In this document: positions 1-8,618 of the stretch, piece by piece
Numbering within the stretch: position 1 is the first letter of the stretch
How the letters are laid out: every line of letters begins with the position of its first letter
Notes under the pieces: generated by a model
What the model saw: the letters and a program-made list of their open reading frames with translations, nothing else
Database searches by the model: none
What the model was told of the DNA's origin: nothing
Translations under genes and position numbers: made by a program
Assembly (NCBI GenBank): GCA_964541155.1
Contig: CAZIPC010000002.1
Span: 186,001-250,000 of the forward strand
Direction of reading: 5' to 3'
DNA length: 64,000 nucleotides
Source: UBA4416 sp964541155
GTDB lineage: Bacteria; Bacteroidota; Bacteroidia; B-17B0; Aurantibacillaceae

Positions 1-786
1 TAAATTAACACCTTTTGCTTTTGCTTTTTCTAATAGATTTTTTGCTAAATCTAATTTATCGTCTTCGCATAATGATTTTCCAATTGTTCCGCCCATTGCT
101 TTTACAAACGTAAACGCCATTCCGCCACCAATTAAAATATTATTTGCTTTTGACATGAGTTGTTCAATAATTAAAATTTTATCACTCACTTTTGCGCCTC
201 CAACAATAGCTGTGAAAGGAGCCTCTGCACCATTTATCACTTTATCTATATTAGCAACTTCATTAGCCATAACATAGCCAAAACATTTAGCATTAGAATT
301 AAAAAACTGAGCAATTACAGCAGTTGAGGCGTGTGAACGGTGAGCGGTACCAAAGGCATCATTTACATAAATATCTCCATGCTTACTTAGTTTTTCTGCA
401 AAACCAACATCTCCTTTTTCTTCTTCTCTGTAAAAGCGTAAATTCTCTAATAATAAAACTTGTCCTGGTTGTAATTCATTCGATTTTTTATGAGCATCAT
501 CGCCAATACAATCTTCGCTAAATATAACATTTACACCAAGCAATGCACTAATGCTTTTAACAAGATGTTTTAATGAATATTTATCGGTTGGGCCATCTTT
601 AGGGCGACCCAGGTGTGACATTAAAATAACACTACCTCCTTTTTCTAATATTTTTTTAATTGTAGGAACAGCAGCTCTTATACGAGTATCATCAGCAATT
701 TCATACGTATCATTTAGAGGAACATTAAAATCAACTCGCACTAATGCTTTTTTATTTTCAAAAGAAAGATTATCTATTGTTTTCAT
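1..786 (-). CDS. pgk: Phosphoglycerate kinase, C-terminus outside window
   Basis: This is the cytoplasmic glycolytic enzyme that moves the acyl phosphate of 1,3-bisphosphoglycerate to ADP. Reading the minus strand from the ATG gives 262 codons with no stop. The N-terminal domain begins with KALVRVDFNVP, followed by SHLGRPK, LLLENLRFY, NDAFGTAHRSHAS and VGGAKVSDK, all family signatures that include the substrate-binding Arg and His residues. The frame runs off the window start inside the nucleotide-binding domain, so roughly the last third of a family protein of about 395 residues is missing from view. It is monocistronic as far as seen; a possible -7 box lies upstream on the same strand. Identity is certain from the motifs. 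Confidence 0.96.
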   Translation of the reverse strand, partial: MKTIDNLSFENKKALVRVDFNVPLNDTYEIADDTRIRAAVPTIKKILEKGGSVILMSHLGRPKDGPTDKYSLKHLVKSISALLGVNVIFSEDCIGDDAHKKSNELQPGQVLLLENLRFYREEEKGDVGFAEKLSKHGDIYVNDAFGTAHRSHASTAVIAQFFNSNAKCFGYVMANEVANIDKVINGAEAPFTAIVGGAKVSDKILIIEQLMSKANNILIGGGMAFTFVKAMGGTIGKSLCEDDKLDLAKNLLEKAKAKGVNL

Positions 787-857
787 AATAAAGTAGAATT
801 ATTAAATTTATAATGCACACAATGGTAAAACCATCATGGTATTTTTATTTTGGTTTG

Positions 858-865
858 CAAAAATA
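858..865 (-). promoter_or_regulatory. Possible pgk promoter (-7 box TATTTTTG)
   Basis: The minus strand carries TATTTTTG, which fits the Bacteroidota -7 consensus TAnnTTTG, about 70 bases upstream of the pgk start. The expected -33 TTTG is only present as TTTA, so this is a weak call made from pattern alone. Confidence 0.3.
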
Positions 866-900
866 GTGTATTTTTAATTAAACCCTAGTTCTAAGTAAAA

Positions 901-1296
901 CTATAGTTTTAATGGGTTAATTTTACTTTTCACAATAAAGGCATATGGATAATCTTCTTTGATTTTTTTAAGAATCGCATAAGCTTCTAGTTTTGTTTTA
1001 AAGTTGCCCACTGTAATCACAAAGTTAGGTTGCTGATAATCTTCGTAGGCAGGGATATCAGAGTATTTATTTGAAAATTTAGCCTGTATTTCTTTAGCTT
1101 TTGTTTTATCAGCACTAAAATGAATTTTTACCCGATAACCATCAATTTCTCCACTTGTGCGCTTGTGATATTCTTCTTTTTTTTCTTGTAAAGCCCTTAT
1201 TTTTAAAGATGTTTGAATAGAGGAATTATTTGGATTTTCTTGAGAAACAGCCAAAAAACACAAAACAAACACACGTAAAAATAAAATAACTTTCAT
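901..1296 (-). CDS. Small secreted SPOR-domain protein
   Basis: A 131-residue protein with an N-terminal hydrophobic signal sequence (residues 1-19, positively charged Lys2, then a Leu/Phe/Val core). From about residue 52 to the end it shows the SPOR pattern: GYRVKIHF, then a spacer with charged helices, then FVITVGNFKTKLEA and a final beta strand AFIVKS. SPOR domains bind peptidoglycan glycan strands stripped of stem peptides; the protein is therefore probably periplasmic. The rest is low-complexity charged linker. It sits between pgk and sucA, which run in different directions, so context adds nothing about its role. SPOR assignment is by pattern and fairly good; the specific function is unknown. 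Confidence 0.75.
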   Translation of the reverse strand: MKVILFLRVFVLCFLAVSQENPNNSSIQTSLKIRALQEKKEEYHKRTSGEIDGYRVKIHFSADKTKAKEIQAKFSNKYSDIPAYEDYQQPNFVITVGNFKTKLEAYAILKKIKEDYPYAFIVKSKINPLKL

Positions 1297-1442
1297 GCAA
1301 CTAAAATAAACAAAATCTGTAGATTATGCATATGTTTTTTACATTGTGACTTTTTTAAGGAGAATTAAAAAACAGAAACATTAATATTATGCTAAAATAG
1401 TATATACTCTCACAAATTACTTAAAAATTCCATTAAAATCCT

Positions 1443-1450
1443 TAAATTAG
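1443..1450 (+). promoter_or_regulatory. Possible sucAB promoter (-7-like TAAATTAG)
   Basis: TAAATTAG lies 24 bases before the sucA ATG. It differs from the Bacteroidota TAnnTTTG box by one base, and the same TAnnTTAG variant appears before several other genes in this window. No convincing -33 TTTG is visible. Confidence 0.3.
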
Positions 1451-1474
1451 CCGCTTATTTTAACGAAAATTAAA

Positions 1475-4195
1475 ATGGACAAATTTTCCTATGTTGGTAC
1501 AAGCGATGTAAACGCTATTGAGAGTTTATTTTTACAGTACAGTCAAGACCCAAATTCAGTAGACGCATCATGGCGCGATTTTTTTAAGGGCTTTGATTTT
1601 GCCCGTACTTCTTATGAATCAGAGGGAGGAGCGATTCCTGAAAACGTTACAAAAGAATTTAAAGTTATTGGATTAATAAATGGATACCGCCAACGTGGCC
1701 ATTTGTTTACTAAAACTAATCCCGTTCGTCAGCGCCGATCATATGAACCAAACTTGGCTCTTGAAAATTTTGGATTAAGCGAAAAAGACTTAGAAACTGT
1801 ATTTCAAGCAGGAAGCGAAATAGGGATTGGTGCAGCTAAACTAAAAGACATTGTTTCTCATCTAAACAACACATATTGTCAAAGTATAGGTGTTGAATAT
1901 CTATACATGCGTGAACCTAAAATTTTAAAATGGTTACAAGAACGCATGGAAAAAAACAAAAACACGCCTTCTTTTTCAGTATCAGAAAAACAAACTATTC
2001 TTAAAAAATTAACTCAAGCAGTTCTTTTCGAAAATTATTTACATACTAAATTTGTTGGACAAAAACGTTTTTCACTTGAAGGAGGAGAAGCAGTTATTCC
2101 TGCTATGAATACCTTAATGGAACATGGCGCTAATTTAGGAATTGAAGATTATGTTATTGGAATGGCTCATCGGGGAAGGTTAAATGTTCTAACAAACATT
2201 ATGAACAAAACCTATAAAGATGTGTTTACGGAATTTGAAGGAAGACCGAGTGAAGACTCTTTATTTGATGGAGATGTAAAATATCACATGGGCTATTCAT
2301 CAGATCAATTAAGCGATGGCGGAAAAAATGTTCATATAAGTTTGACTCCAAATCCATCGCATTTAGAAACTTCAGCAGCTGTTGTTCAAGGCATAATTCG
2401 CTCAAAAATAGACAGTCGTCATAATGGCGATAACTCTAAAGCATGTCCTATTGTTTTACATGGAGATGGCGCTATTGCAGGTCAAGGATTGGTGTATGAA
2501 TTAGTTCAAATGAGCCAGTTAGATGCGTATAAAACAGGAGGTACTGTTCATTTTGTAATAAACAATCAGGTTGGTTTTACAACAAACTTTTTAGATGCTC
2601 GCTCTTCTACTTACTGCACAGATGTAGCTAAAGTTGTTTTGAGTCCTGTGTTTCACGTAAACGGAGATGATGTAGAGGCATTATGTTTTATTTCTAAATT
2701 AGCAATGGAATTTCGTCAAACATTCCATAAAGATGTTTTTATTGATGTATTATGTTACAGAAAATATGGGCATAACGAAGGAGATGAGCCTCGCTTCACA
2801 CAACCGTTATTATACAAAGCAATAGCAGCACATGCTAATCCAAAAGATATTTATATTGAAAAATTAAAAACCGAAAACCCTGAATTAGCAAACGAAGCTA
2901 AAGCACTAGAGATTGCGTTTAAAGCAGAACTAGACGTTAATTTAGACGAAGCTAAAAAAACAGAAAAAGCAAAAATAACATCCTTTTTAGAAGGAAGTTG
3001 GAAAGGTATAAAAATGGCATCTTTAAATGATTTTGATACTTCTCCAAAAACAGCTATAGACGAAAAATTATTTTTAGAAATAGCCAAAAAATCTACAGAA
3101 TTACCAAAGGATAAAAAGTTCTTTAATAAAATTCAGAAGCTGTTTGATGACAGAAAAGCCATGATTGCAAACGATAACTATGATTGGGCAATGGGAGAAC
3201 TGTTAGCATATGCTTCTTTAATGAAAGAAGGACATCCAGTAAGATTTAGTGGACAAGACGTTGAACGAGGAACTTTTTCGCACCGCCATGCTGTTGTAAA
3301 AGTAGAAGATAGCGAAGAAGAATACACGCCATTAAATAACATTGATGCTCCAGCTAAATTAGAAATATACAATTCTTTATTAAGCGAATACGGAGTTTTA
3401 GGATTTGAGTATGGGTATGCTTTTGCGGCACCAAACACTTTAACTATTTGGGAAGCTCAGTTTGGAGACTTTTTTAACGGTGCGCAAATAATTGTAGATC
3501 AATATTTAACATCTGCAGAATATAAATGGAGAAGAATGAATGGCTTAGTTGTTTTATTACCTCATGGTTATGAAGGACAAGGACCAGAACATTCAAGTGC
3601 TCGAATGGAAAGGTTTTTACAAGCCTGTGCAGAAAATAATATGCAAATTGTAAACACTACTACGCCGGCTCAACAGTTTCATGTTTTACGCCGTCAATTA
3701 AAACGAGATTTTCGTAAGCCACTAGTGTGTTTTACACCAAAAAAATTGTTACGTTATCCAACATGTGTTAGTAAATTAAAAGACTTTACAAATGCAAATT
3801 TCCAAGAAGTGTTAGATGATACAATTGATGCTAAAAACATAACACAATTAGCGTTTTGTTCTGGTAAAGTGTATTACGATTTAATTGAGCGCAGAGCAAA
3901 AGAAGGAGTTAATGATATAGCATTTATTCGTTTAGAACAACTGTATCCTTTTCCTCAAAAACAAGTTGATGTAATCTTGAAAAAATACAATAAAGCAAAA
4001 GACTTTTTATTTGTTCAGGAAGAGCCAGAAAACATGGGCCCTTGGAGATTTGTTGACAACAACTTACGTTCATTAAATTTAAAATATGTAGGTCGAAGCG
4101 CAGCTGCTAGCCCCGCTACAGGGTTTTCTAAACGTCATGCTGCTGAAAATGAAGAAATAATGACAACTATTTTTTCTAAAATATTAGTTAAATAA
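1475..4195 (+). CDS. sucA: 2-oxoglutarate dehydrogenase E1 component
   Basis: Thiamine-diphosphate-dependent E1 subunit that decarboxylates 2-oxoglutarate and succinylates the lipoyl group of E2 in the TCA cycle. The 906-residue length is usual for bacterial SucA. The N-terminus (SYVGTSDVNAIESLFLQYSQ) resembles the E2-interacting helix of the family; AHRGRLNVL at about 231-239 and HGDGAIAGQG at about 329, followed by VINNQVGFTT, form the ThDP/Mg site; later EAQFGDFFNGAQ and PHGYEGQGPEHSS belong to the transketolase-like pyrimidine domain. The ATG is the first in frame. It is followed after 30 bases by sucB, clearly one operon. E3 (lpd) is not adjacent and must be elsewhere. Confidence 0.97.
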   Translation: MDKFSYVGTSDVNAIESLFLQYSQDPNSVDASWRDFFKGFDFARTSYESEGGAIPENVTKEFKVIGLINGYRQRGHLFTKTNPVRQRRSYEPNLALENFGLSEKDLETVFQAGSEIGIGAAKLKDIVSHLNNTYCQSIGVEYLYMREPKILKWLQERMEKNKNTPSFSVSEKQTILKKLTQAVLFENYLHTKFVGQKRFSLEGGEAVIPAMNTLMEHGANLGIEDYVIGMAHRGRLNVLTNIMNKTYKDVFTEFEGRPSEDSLFDGDVKYHMGYSSDQLSDGGKNVHISLTPNPSHLETSAAVVQGIIRSKIDSRHNGDNSKACPIVLHGDGAIAGQGLVYELVQMSQLDAYKTGGTVHFVINNQVGFTTNFLDARSSTYCTDVAKVVLSPVFHVNGDDVEALCFISKLAMEFRQTFHKDVFIDVLCYRKYGHNEGDEPRFTQPLLYKAIAAHANPKDIYIEKLKTENPELANEAKALEIAFKAELDVNLDEAKKTEKAKITSFLEGSWKGIKMASLNDFDTSPKTAIDEKLFLEIAKKSTELPKDKKFFNKIQKLFDDRKAMIANDNYDWAMGELLAYASLMKEGHPVRFSGQDVERGTFSHRHAVVKVEDSEEEYTPLNNIDAPAKLEIYNSLLSEYGVLGFEYGYAFAAPNTLTIWEAQFGDFFNGAQIIVDQYLTSAEYKWRRMNGLVVLLPHGYEGQGPEHSSARMERFLQACAENNMQIVNTTTPAQQFHVLRRQLKRDFRKPLVCFTPKKLLRYPTCVSKLKDFTNANFQEVLDDTIDAKNITQLAFCSGKVYYDLIERRAKEGVNDIAFIRLEQLYPFPQKQVDVILKKYNKAKDFLFVQEEPENMGPWRFVDNNLRSLNLKYVGRSAAASPATGFSKRHAAENEEIMTTIFSKILVK

Positions 4196-4225
4196 AAATA
4201 AAATTAAACACTAAAACGTAGTATT

Positions 4226-5473
4226 ATGGCTATTGTAGAATTAAAAGTACCAAGTCCAGGAGAATCAATAACAGAAGTAGTAATTGCTCGTTGGGTAAAA
4301 AACACAGGCGATATAGTTGAAAAAGATGAAGTATTAGCAGAAATAGATTCTGATAAGGCAACACTAACGCTTAATGCAGAAGAAAGCGGAAAGATTGAAG
4401 TACTAGCAGCAGAAGGTGATACAGTTAATGTTGGGCAAGTAGTAGTTAAAATAGACACATCGTTTAAGCCAGAACCAAAAACTGTAGTAGAGGCCCCAAA
4501 GGCTGAATTAAAGCCAGAACCAAAAAAAGAAGATGTAAAAGCATCAGCTCCTGTATCTACATCTTATGCTAGTGGAACCCCAAGTGTTGCAGCTGCAAAA
4601 ATAATGGCAGAAAATAACATTCAAGCTAATCAATTAGCAGGAACAGGAAAAGACGGACGAATCACAAAACAAGATGTTTTAGCTGCTTTATCTAACGGAT
4701 TGCCAACTGCAGCAAAAGTATTAAGCAATAGTTGGCAAGGAGGTAGAGATAAAGATCGTGCAAAAATGACTTCGTTACGTAAAACTGTTGCCAAACGATT
4801 AGTAGCAGTTAAAAACGAAACAGCTATGTTAACAACGTTTAATGAGGTTGACATGAGTGAAATTTATGCTATTCGTGCTAAGTATAAAGATAAATTTAAA
4901 GAAGTTTATGGTACAAACATTGGATTCATGAGCTTTTTTACAAAGGCAGTTACCGAAGCGTTATACCATTACCCAGCAGTTAATGGAATGATTGACGGAG
5001 ACGAATTAGTGTATAATAAATATTGTGATATTGGGATAGCTGTAAGCGCGCCAAAAGGATTAATGGTTCCAGTGTTACGAAATGCAGAGCTAATGAGCTT
5101 AGCAGATATAGAGAAAAGCATTAAAGATGTAGCGATTAAGGCTCGTGATGGAAAATTAACAATTGCTGATATGGAAGGCGGCACTTTTACAATTACTAAT
5201 GGCGGAGTTTTCGGATCAATGATGAGCACACCAATTATTAACCCTCCTCAAAGTGCTATTTTAGGCATGCACAATGTAGTTGAGCGTCCAATGGCGGTTA
5301 ACGGACAAGTTGTGATTCGCCCAATGATGTACATTGCATTAAGTTATGATCACCGTATTATTGATGGTAGAGAGAGCGTAGGATTTTTAGTAAAAGTAAA
5401 AGAAATGCTAGAAAATCCAAGCAGAATGTTATTTGGCGGGAAAGTACCAGAAGAAGTATTACTAGGATTATAA
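4226..5473 (+). CDS. sucB: Dihydrolipoyllysine succinyltransferase (2-OGDH E2)
   Basis: E2 core of the 2-oxoglutarate dehydrogenase complex, transferring succinyl from lipoyl-lysine to CoA. Domains in order: lipoyl domain 1-77 with the lipoylated Lys44 in EIDSDKATL; a Pro/Ala/Lys-rich linker (about 85-115); the E1/E3-binding domain about 119-156 (AAAKIMAENNI ... GRITKQDVL); and the catalytic acetyltransferase domain from about 180, with His376 and Asp380 in SYDHRIIDGRES. The 415-residue length and single lipoyl domain are normal. Co-transcribed with sucA and closed by a strong terminator directly downstream. Confidence 0.97.
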   Translation: MAIVELKVPSPGESITEVVIARWVKNTGDIVEKDEVLAEIDSDKATLTLNAEESGKIEVLAAEGDTVNVGQVVVKIDTSFKPEPKTVVEAPKAELKPEPKKEDVKASAPVSTSYASGTPSVAAAKIMAENNIQANQLAGTGKDGRITKQDVLAALSNGLPTAAKVLSNSWQGGRDKDRAKMTSLRKTVAKRLVAVKNETAMLTTFNEVDMSEIYAIRAKYKDKFKEVYGTNIGFMSFFTKAVTEALYHYPAVNGMIDGDELVYNKYCDIGIAVSAPKGLMVPVLRNAELMSLADIEKSIKDVAIKARDGKLTIADMEGGTFTITNGGVFGSMMSTPIINPPQSAILGMHNVVERPMAVNGQVVIRPMMYIALSYDHRIIDGRESVGFLVKVKEMLENPSRMLFGGKVPEEVLLGL

Positions 5474-5493
5474 CTACAAATATTAAATAATAT

Positions 5494-5524
5494 AAAAGCC
5501 CTGATACCATCAGGGCTTTTTTTT
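5494..5524 (+). terminator. Rho-independent terminator after sucB
   Basis: A 12-bp perfect stem (AAAAGCCCTGAT / ATCAGGGCTTTT) with a 3-base loop, followed by a T tract. It lies between sucB and a convergent gene. Confidence 0.9.
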
Positions 5525-5545
5525 GTTTTTAATTTATAAAAGTTG

Positions 5546-6013
5546 TTACTCAGCCGCAAACAGCTTTTGAGCTTTAAAAAACTCCACTAATTTTAATTTT
5601 TGTTCATCACTTAACTTAGCGTTTTTATGAATTAGTGTATATGAACCCATTGGCATTTCTTCTTCTTCAATCATTTCAATACATTCATCTATTTTGTGCA
5701 ATTTTCTTTTTTCTGAATAAGTTCCCCAAATAGAAAAATTTAAATGATGATTTCCTTCGTTAATATGATGCTTTATCCACCAAGATATTGGCGCAACATT
5801 AGTGTACCATGGATAAGTAGGTTGATTAGAATGACAATCATAACAAGATGTTTTTAAAATAGTTTCAATTTCAGAATTAGCTTTACTTAATGAAGCAAAA
5901 TCTGTTAATGTATTTATAGGAACAGGCGTTTTATCTATTCTAATAGATTGGATAATTAATAATACAAAAGATAACACAATAACAATGTTTTTTAGTTTAA
6001 AATAGTTTTTCAT
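5546..6013 (-). CDS. Haem-binding domain protein (Haem_bd family)
   Basis: A 155-residue protein with one N-terminal membrane segment or uncleaved signal (about residues 9-24) and a single c-type haem motif CYDCH at 57-61, followed by the conserved aromatic stretch TYPWYTNVAPISWWI and HHINEGNHHLNFS. This arrangement matches the Haem_bd family (PF14376) common in Bacteroidota, a periplasmic monohaem domain often found with cytochrome peroxidases or fused to other redox proteins. It stands alone here, convergent with sucB and divergent from the nuclease gene. Its electron partner is unknown. Family call is confident; function is not. Confidence 0.82.
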   Translation of the reverse strand: MKNYFKLKNIVIVLSFVLLIIQSIRIDKTPVPINTLTDFASLSKANSEIETILKTSCYDCHSNQPTYPWYTNVAPISWWIKHHINEGNHHLNFSIWGTYSEKRKLHKIDECIEMIEEEEMPMGSYTLIHKNAKLSDEQKLKLVEFFKAQKLFAAE

Positions 6014-6074
6014 AATATTAAAATTAATAAATAATAACTATAAATAATCATTAACCTTTAGTCTATAACATACC

Positions 6075-6106
6075 TTTGAAACCATTAATTATTTTAATTA
6101 CATTTG
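6075..6106 (+). promoter_or_regulatory. Promoter with full -33/-7 match, near-leaderless
   Basis: TTTG (6075-6078), a 20-base spacer, then TACATTTG (6099-6106) match the Bacteroidota sigma-A consensus at both elements. The ATG of the downstream nuclease gene starts only 4 bases after the -7 box, so the mRNA would begin at or very near the start codon. Confidence 0.6.
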
Positions 6107-6110
6107 TTTT

Positions 6111-7127
6111 ATGCGAAAATTAATTTCTACGAGTTTATTACTATTAAGCATTACCTATAGTTTTGCCCAAGGCAAAAGCCCTATAACTGTGGCTTTTTAT
6201 AATTGTGAAAATTTTTTTGATACGAAAGATGATCCAAATAAAAAAGACGATGAATTTTTACCAGACTCTCCTTTGAAATGGGACGATACCCGTTTTATGA
6301 ATAAATTGAACAAAGTGGCTCAGGTATTAGATTCAACTGTTTTAGGAGAAGCATTACCTGCATTAGTAGGGCTTGTAGAAATTGAAAACAAAGAAGTATT
6401 AGAAGAACTAGTTTCTAAATCTCAATTTAAAGTTAAACCGTTTGGTGTATTATCTACAGATAGTCCAGATGAAAGAAGCATTGATTGTGGCTTATTATTT
6501 GATAAATCTATATTTACATTAGTTGATTTTAAAGAAATAAACGCTACTAATCCCTCTTTAGGAGATTATAAAACACGCAATATTTTATTTGCAACATTAA
6601 AAGCAACTAACGGAGATGTTATTTATGTTTTTGTAAATCATTGGCCTAGTCGCAGAGAAGGAGAAAAAGAAAGTGAACCGCGTAGGATTTTTGCTGCTGA
6701 GCAAGTAAGAAGCAAAATAAATGAATTACAAAAAAAAGATTCAAAAGCAAAAGTAATTGTAATGGGAGATTTTAACGATCATCCCGATAATAATAGTATT
6801 TTAAATACATTAAAGGCAAGCGATAAACCTAAAGATAAAACCGATTTATATAACGCTTATCAAACTTTAGATGCAGCAAAGCAAGGAACTCATTATTATG
6901 ATAAAGAATGGAGAGTTCTTGATCAAATTATCGTTTCTCAAGGGTTTATTGGAGCTAAAAAAGGGTATAAGTTTGATCCTAAAAATGCCTACATTTTACG
7001 AAAAGATTTTGTGCTTTATAAAAACCCTAAAACAGGCGAAGAAAAACCAAATCGAACGTATAGCGGAGAAAAGTATTATAATGGTTATAGCGATCATTTA
7101 TCAGTATACATAACCCTTCAGCCATAA
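6111..7127 (+). CDS. Secreted endonuclease/exonuclease/phosphatase family protein
   Basis: A 338-residue protein with a cleavable signal peptide (residues 1-19, ending YSFAQ). The mature part is an EEP-fold phosphoesterase: TVAFYNCENFFD at the start (metal-binding Asn), VGLVEIENKEV (catalytic Glu), VFVNHWPSR, VMGDFNDHPDN and the closing SDHLSVY. These residues coordinate a divalent metal in nucleases, sphingomyelinases and phosphoinositide phosphatases of this superfamily. Export and lack of neighbours in a pathway suggest scavenging of extracellular DNA or phosphoesters, but the substrate cannot be read from sequence. Followed by its own terminator. Confidence 0.85.
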   Translation: MRKLISTSLLLLSITYSFAQGKSPITVAFYNCENFFDTKDDPNKKDDEFLPDSPLKWDDTRFMNKLNKVAQVLDSTVLGEALPALVGLVEIENKEVLEELVSKSQFKVKPFGVLSTDSPDERSIDCGLLFDKSIFTLVDFKEINATNPSLGDYKTRNILFATLKATNGDVIYVFVNHWPSRREGEKESEPRRIFAAEQVRSKINELQKKDSKAKVIVMGDFNDHPDNNSILNTLKASDKPKDKTDLYNAYQTLDAAKQGTHYYDKEWRVLDQIIVSQGFIGAKKGYKFDPKNAYILRKDFVLYKNPKTGEEKPNRTYSGEKYYNGYSDHLSVYITLQP

Positions 7128-7140
7128 TAAAATTATATTA

Positions 7141-7171
7141 AAATAGCGAGATAGAGGTCTCGCTATTTTTT
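7141..7171 (+). terminator. Rho-independent terminator
   Basis: An 11-bp perfect stem (AAATAGCGAGA / TCTCGCTATTT), 6-base loop and a run of T; it closes the secreted nuclease gene. Confidence 0.88.
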
Positions 7172-7179
7172 ATTCATAT

Positions 7180-7210
7180 TTAGTTAATCACTAAAAAACC
7201 TATATCTTAG
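7180..7210 (+). promoter_or_regulatory. Possible pepP promoter (TTAG-N19-TATCTTAG)
   Basis: TTAG at 7180-7183 and TATCTTAG at 7203-7210, 19 bases apart, resemble the Bacteroidota -33/-7 pair with A in place of the third T in both boxes. Located between the upstream terminator and the pepP ATG, 21 bases before it. Confidence 0.35.
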
Positions 7211-7231
7211 AGGTATCTAAAAATAGTTATT

Positions 7232-8521
7232 ATGAAATATACTCCAATAAAAAATGATTTATATATTGACAATCGTAAAAATTTTGTTAAACACTTAAAG
7301 CCAAATTCAGTAGCATTATTTATAAGTAATGATATATTACCTACTAATGCTGATGGGTCTTTTGGTTTTGTTCAAAATAGTGATTTATTACACTTATCGG
7401 GCATAGACCAAGAAGATACGATTTTAATGATTTTCCCAGATGTGAAAGATGGAAAGCACAAAGAAGTATTATTTATAAAAGAAACAAATGATTTAATTGC
7501 TGTATGGGAAGGAGCAAAACTCACCAAACAACAAGCAAAAGATGTTAGCGGTATTGAAAACATTTATTGGTTTCACGAATTCGATAAAATTTTTAAGGGC
7601 TTTGTGTTTCAGGCAGAGCATATTTATTTGAATAGCAACGAGCATACTCGTCGTTATATAGACATGGAAACCGCTGAAATGCGGTTTAATAAAAAAATTA
7701 AAGAACAATTTCCTTTACATACCATTCAACGCTCGGCGCCAATTATGCACCGTATACGTTCAATTAAGCACCCATTAGAAGTAGAAGCAATTCAACAAGC
7801 TTGCAACATTACTGAAAAAGGATTTCGTAGATTGTTACATTTTGTGAAACCGGGCGTAATGGAATACGAAATTGAAGCAGAATTAATACATGAATTTGTT
7901 CGTAACAGAAGCCGCGGGTTTGCTTATGGGCCGATTGTAGCTAGCGGAGCTAATGCATGTGTATTACATTATGTAGAAAATAACAGAACGTGTAAAGATG
8001 GAGATGTTATTTTATTAGATGTGGCAGCAGAGTATGCCAATTATGCGAGTGATATGACTCGTGCTATTCCTGTAAATGGAAAATATACAAAACGTCAAAA
8101 AGAAGTTTATAACGCCGTATTACGAGTGATGAAAGCGGCTACTAAAATGCTAGTTGTTGGTAATACATTTGAAAAATATAATAAAGCGGTAGGAGATTTA
8201 ATGACGGAAGAATTATTACAATTAGGATTAATAAAATCGGATGAAGTAAAACATCAGAATCCAGCTTGGCCAGCCTATAAAAAATATTTTATGCATGGAA
8301 CATCTCACTTTTTGGGTTTAGATGTTCATGATGTAGGCTTTTTTACAGAGCCAATGCAAGCCGGCATGATTTTTACTTGTGAGCCAGGAATTTATATTCC
8401 AGAAGAAGGACTAGGAATTCGTTTAGAGAATAATATTTTAATTACTCCTTCTGGAAATGATGATTTAATGAAAAATATTCCTTTAGAAACAGACGAGATT
8501 GAAGAGTTAATGAATAAATAA
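7232..8521 (+). CDS. pepP: Xaa-Pro aminopeptidase (aminopeptidase P)
   Basis: M24B metallopeptidase that removes an N-terminal residue preceding proline; cytoplasmic, as there is no signal peptide. The 429-residue protein has the creatinase-like N-terminal domain (1-about 175) and the pita-bread catalytic domain with all five dimetal ligands: Asp263 and Asp274 (LLDVAAEYANYASDMTRA), His359 (HGTSHFLGLDVHDVG), Glu384 (TCEPGIYIPEEGLG) and Glu399 (IRLENN). It is monocistronic, with its own terminator. It would complete the degradation of proline-rich peptides released by the S9 and M1 peptidases at the other end of the window. Confidence 0.95.
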   Translation: MKYTPIKNDLYIDNRKNFVKHLKPNSVALFISNDILPTNADGSFGFVQNSDLLHLSGIDQEDTILMIFPDVKDGKHKEVLFIKETNDLIAVWEGAKLTKQQAKDVSGIENIYWFHEFDKIFKGFVFQAEHIYLNSNEHTRRYIDMETAEMRFNKKIKEQFPLHTIQRSAPIMHRIRSIKHPLEVEAIQQACNITEKGFRRLLHFVKPGVMEYEIEAELIHEFVRNRSRGFAYGPIVASGANACVLHYVENNRTCKDGDVILLDVAAEYANYASDMTRAIPVNGKYTKRQKEVYNAVLRVMKAATKMLVVGNTFEKYNKAVGDLMTEELLQLGLIKSDEVKHQNPAWPAYKKYFMHGTSHFLGLDVHDVGFFTEPMQAGMIFTCEPGIYIPEEGLGIRLENNILITPSGNDDLMKNIPLETDEIEELMNK

Positions 8522-8560
8522 TATTATCTCATTTAAAATCAATGCTTTAGTTAAAAAACT

Positions 8561-8592
8561 AACACCTAAAAGGGTTACCTTTTAGTGTTTTT
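8561..8592 (+). terminator. Rho-independent terminator after pepP
   Basis: Stem AACAC(c)TAAAAG / CTTTTAGTGTT with one bulged C, a GGTTAC-type loop and a T run. Separates pepP from the sigma factor gene. Confidence 0.75.
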
Positions 8593-8618
8593 AGGTATTA
8601 ATATAAACAAAAGACTTT

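Noticed and set aside
551..796. An 81-codon open frame antisense to pgk
   Set aside because: It overlaps the pgk start region, where the opposite strand reads the conserved family motifs.
6111..7127. Reading the secreted EEP protein as exodeoxyribonuclease III
   Set aside because: It has a signal peptide and lacks the Xth-specific segments; the true xth gene is at 47669.
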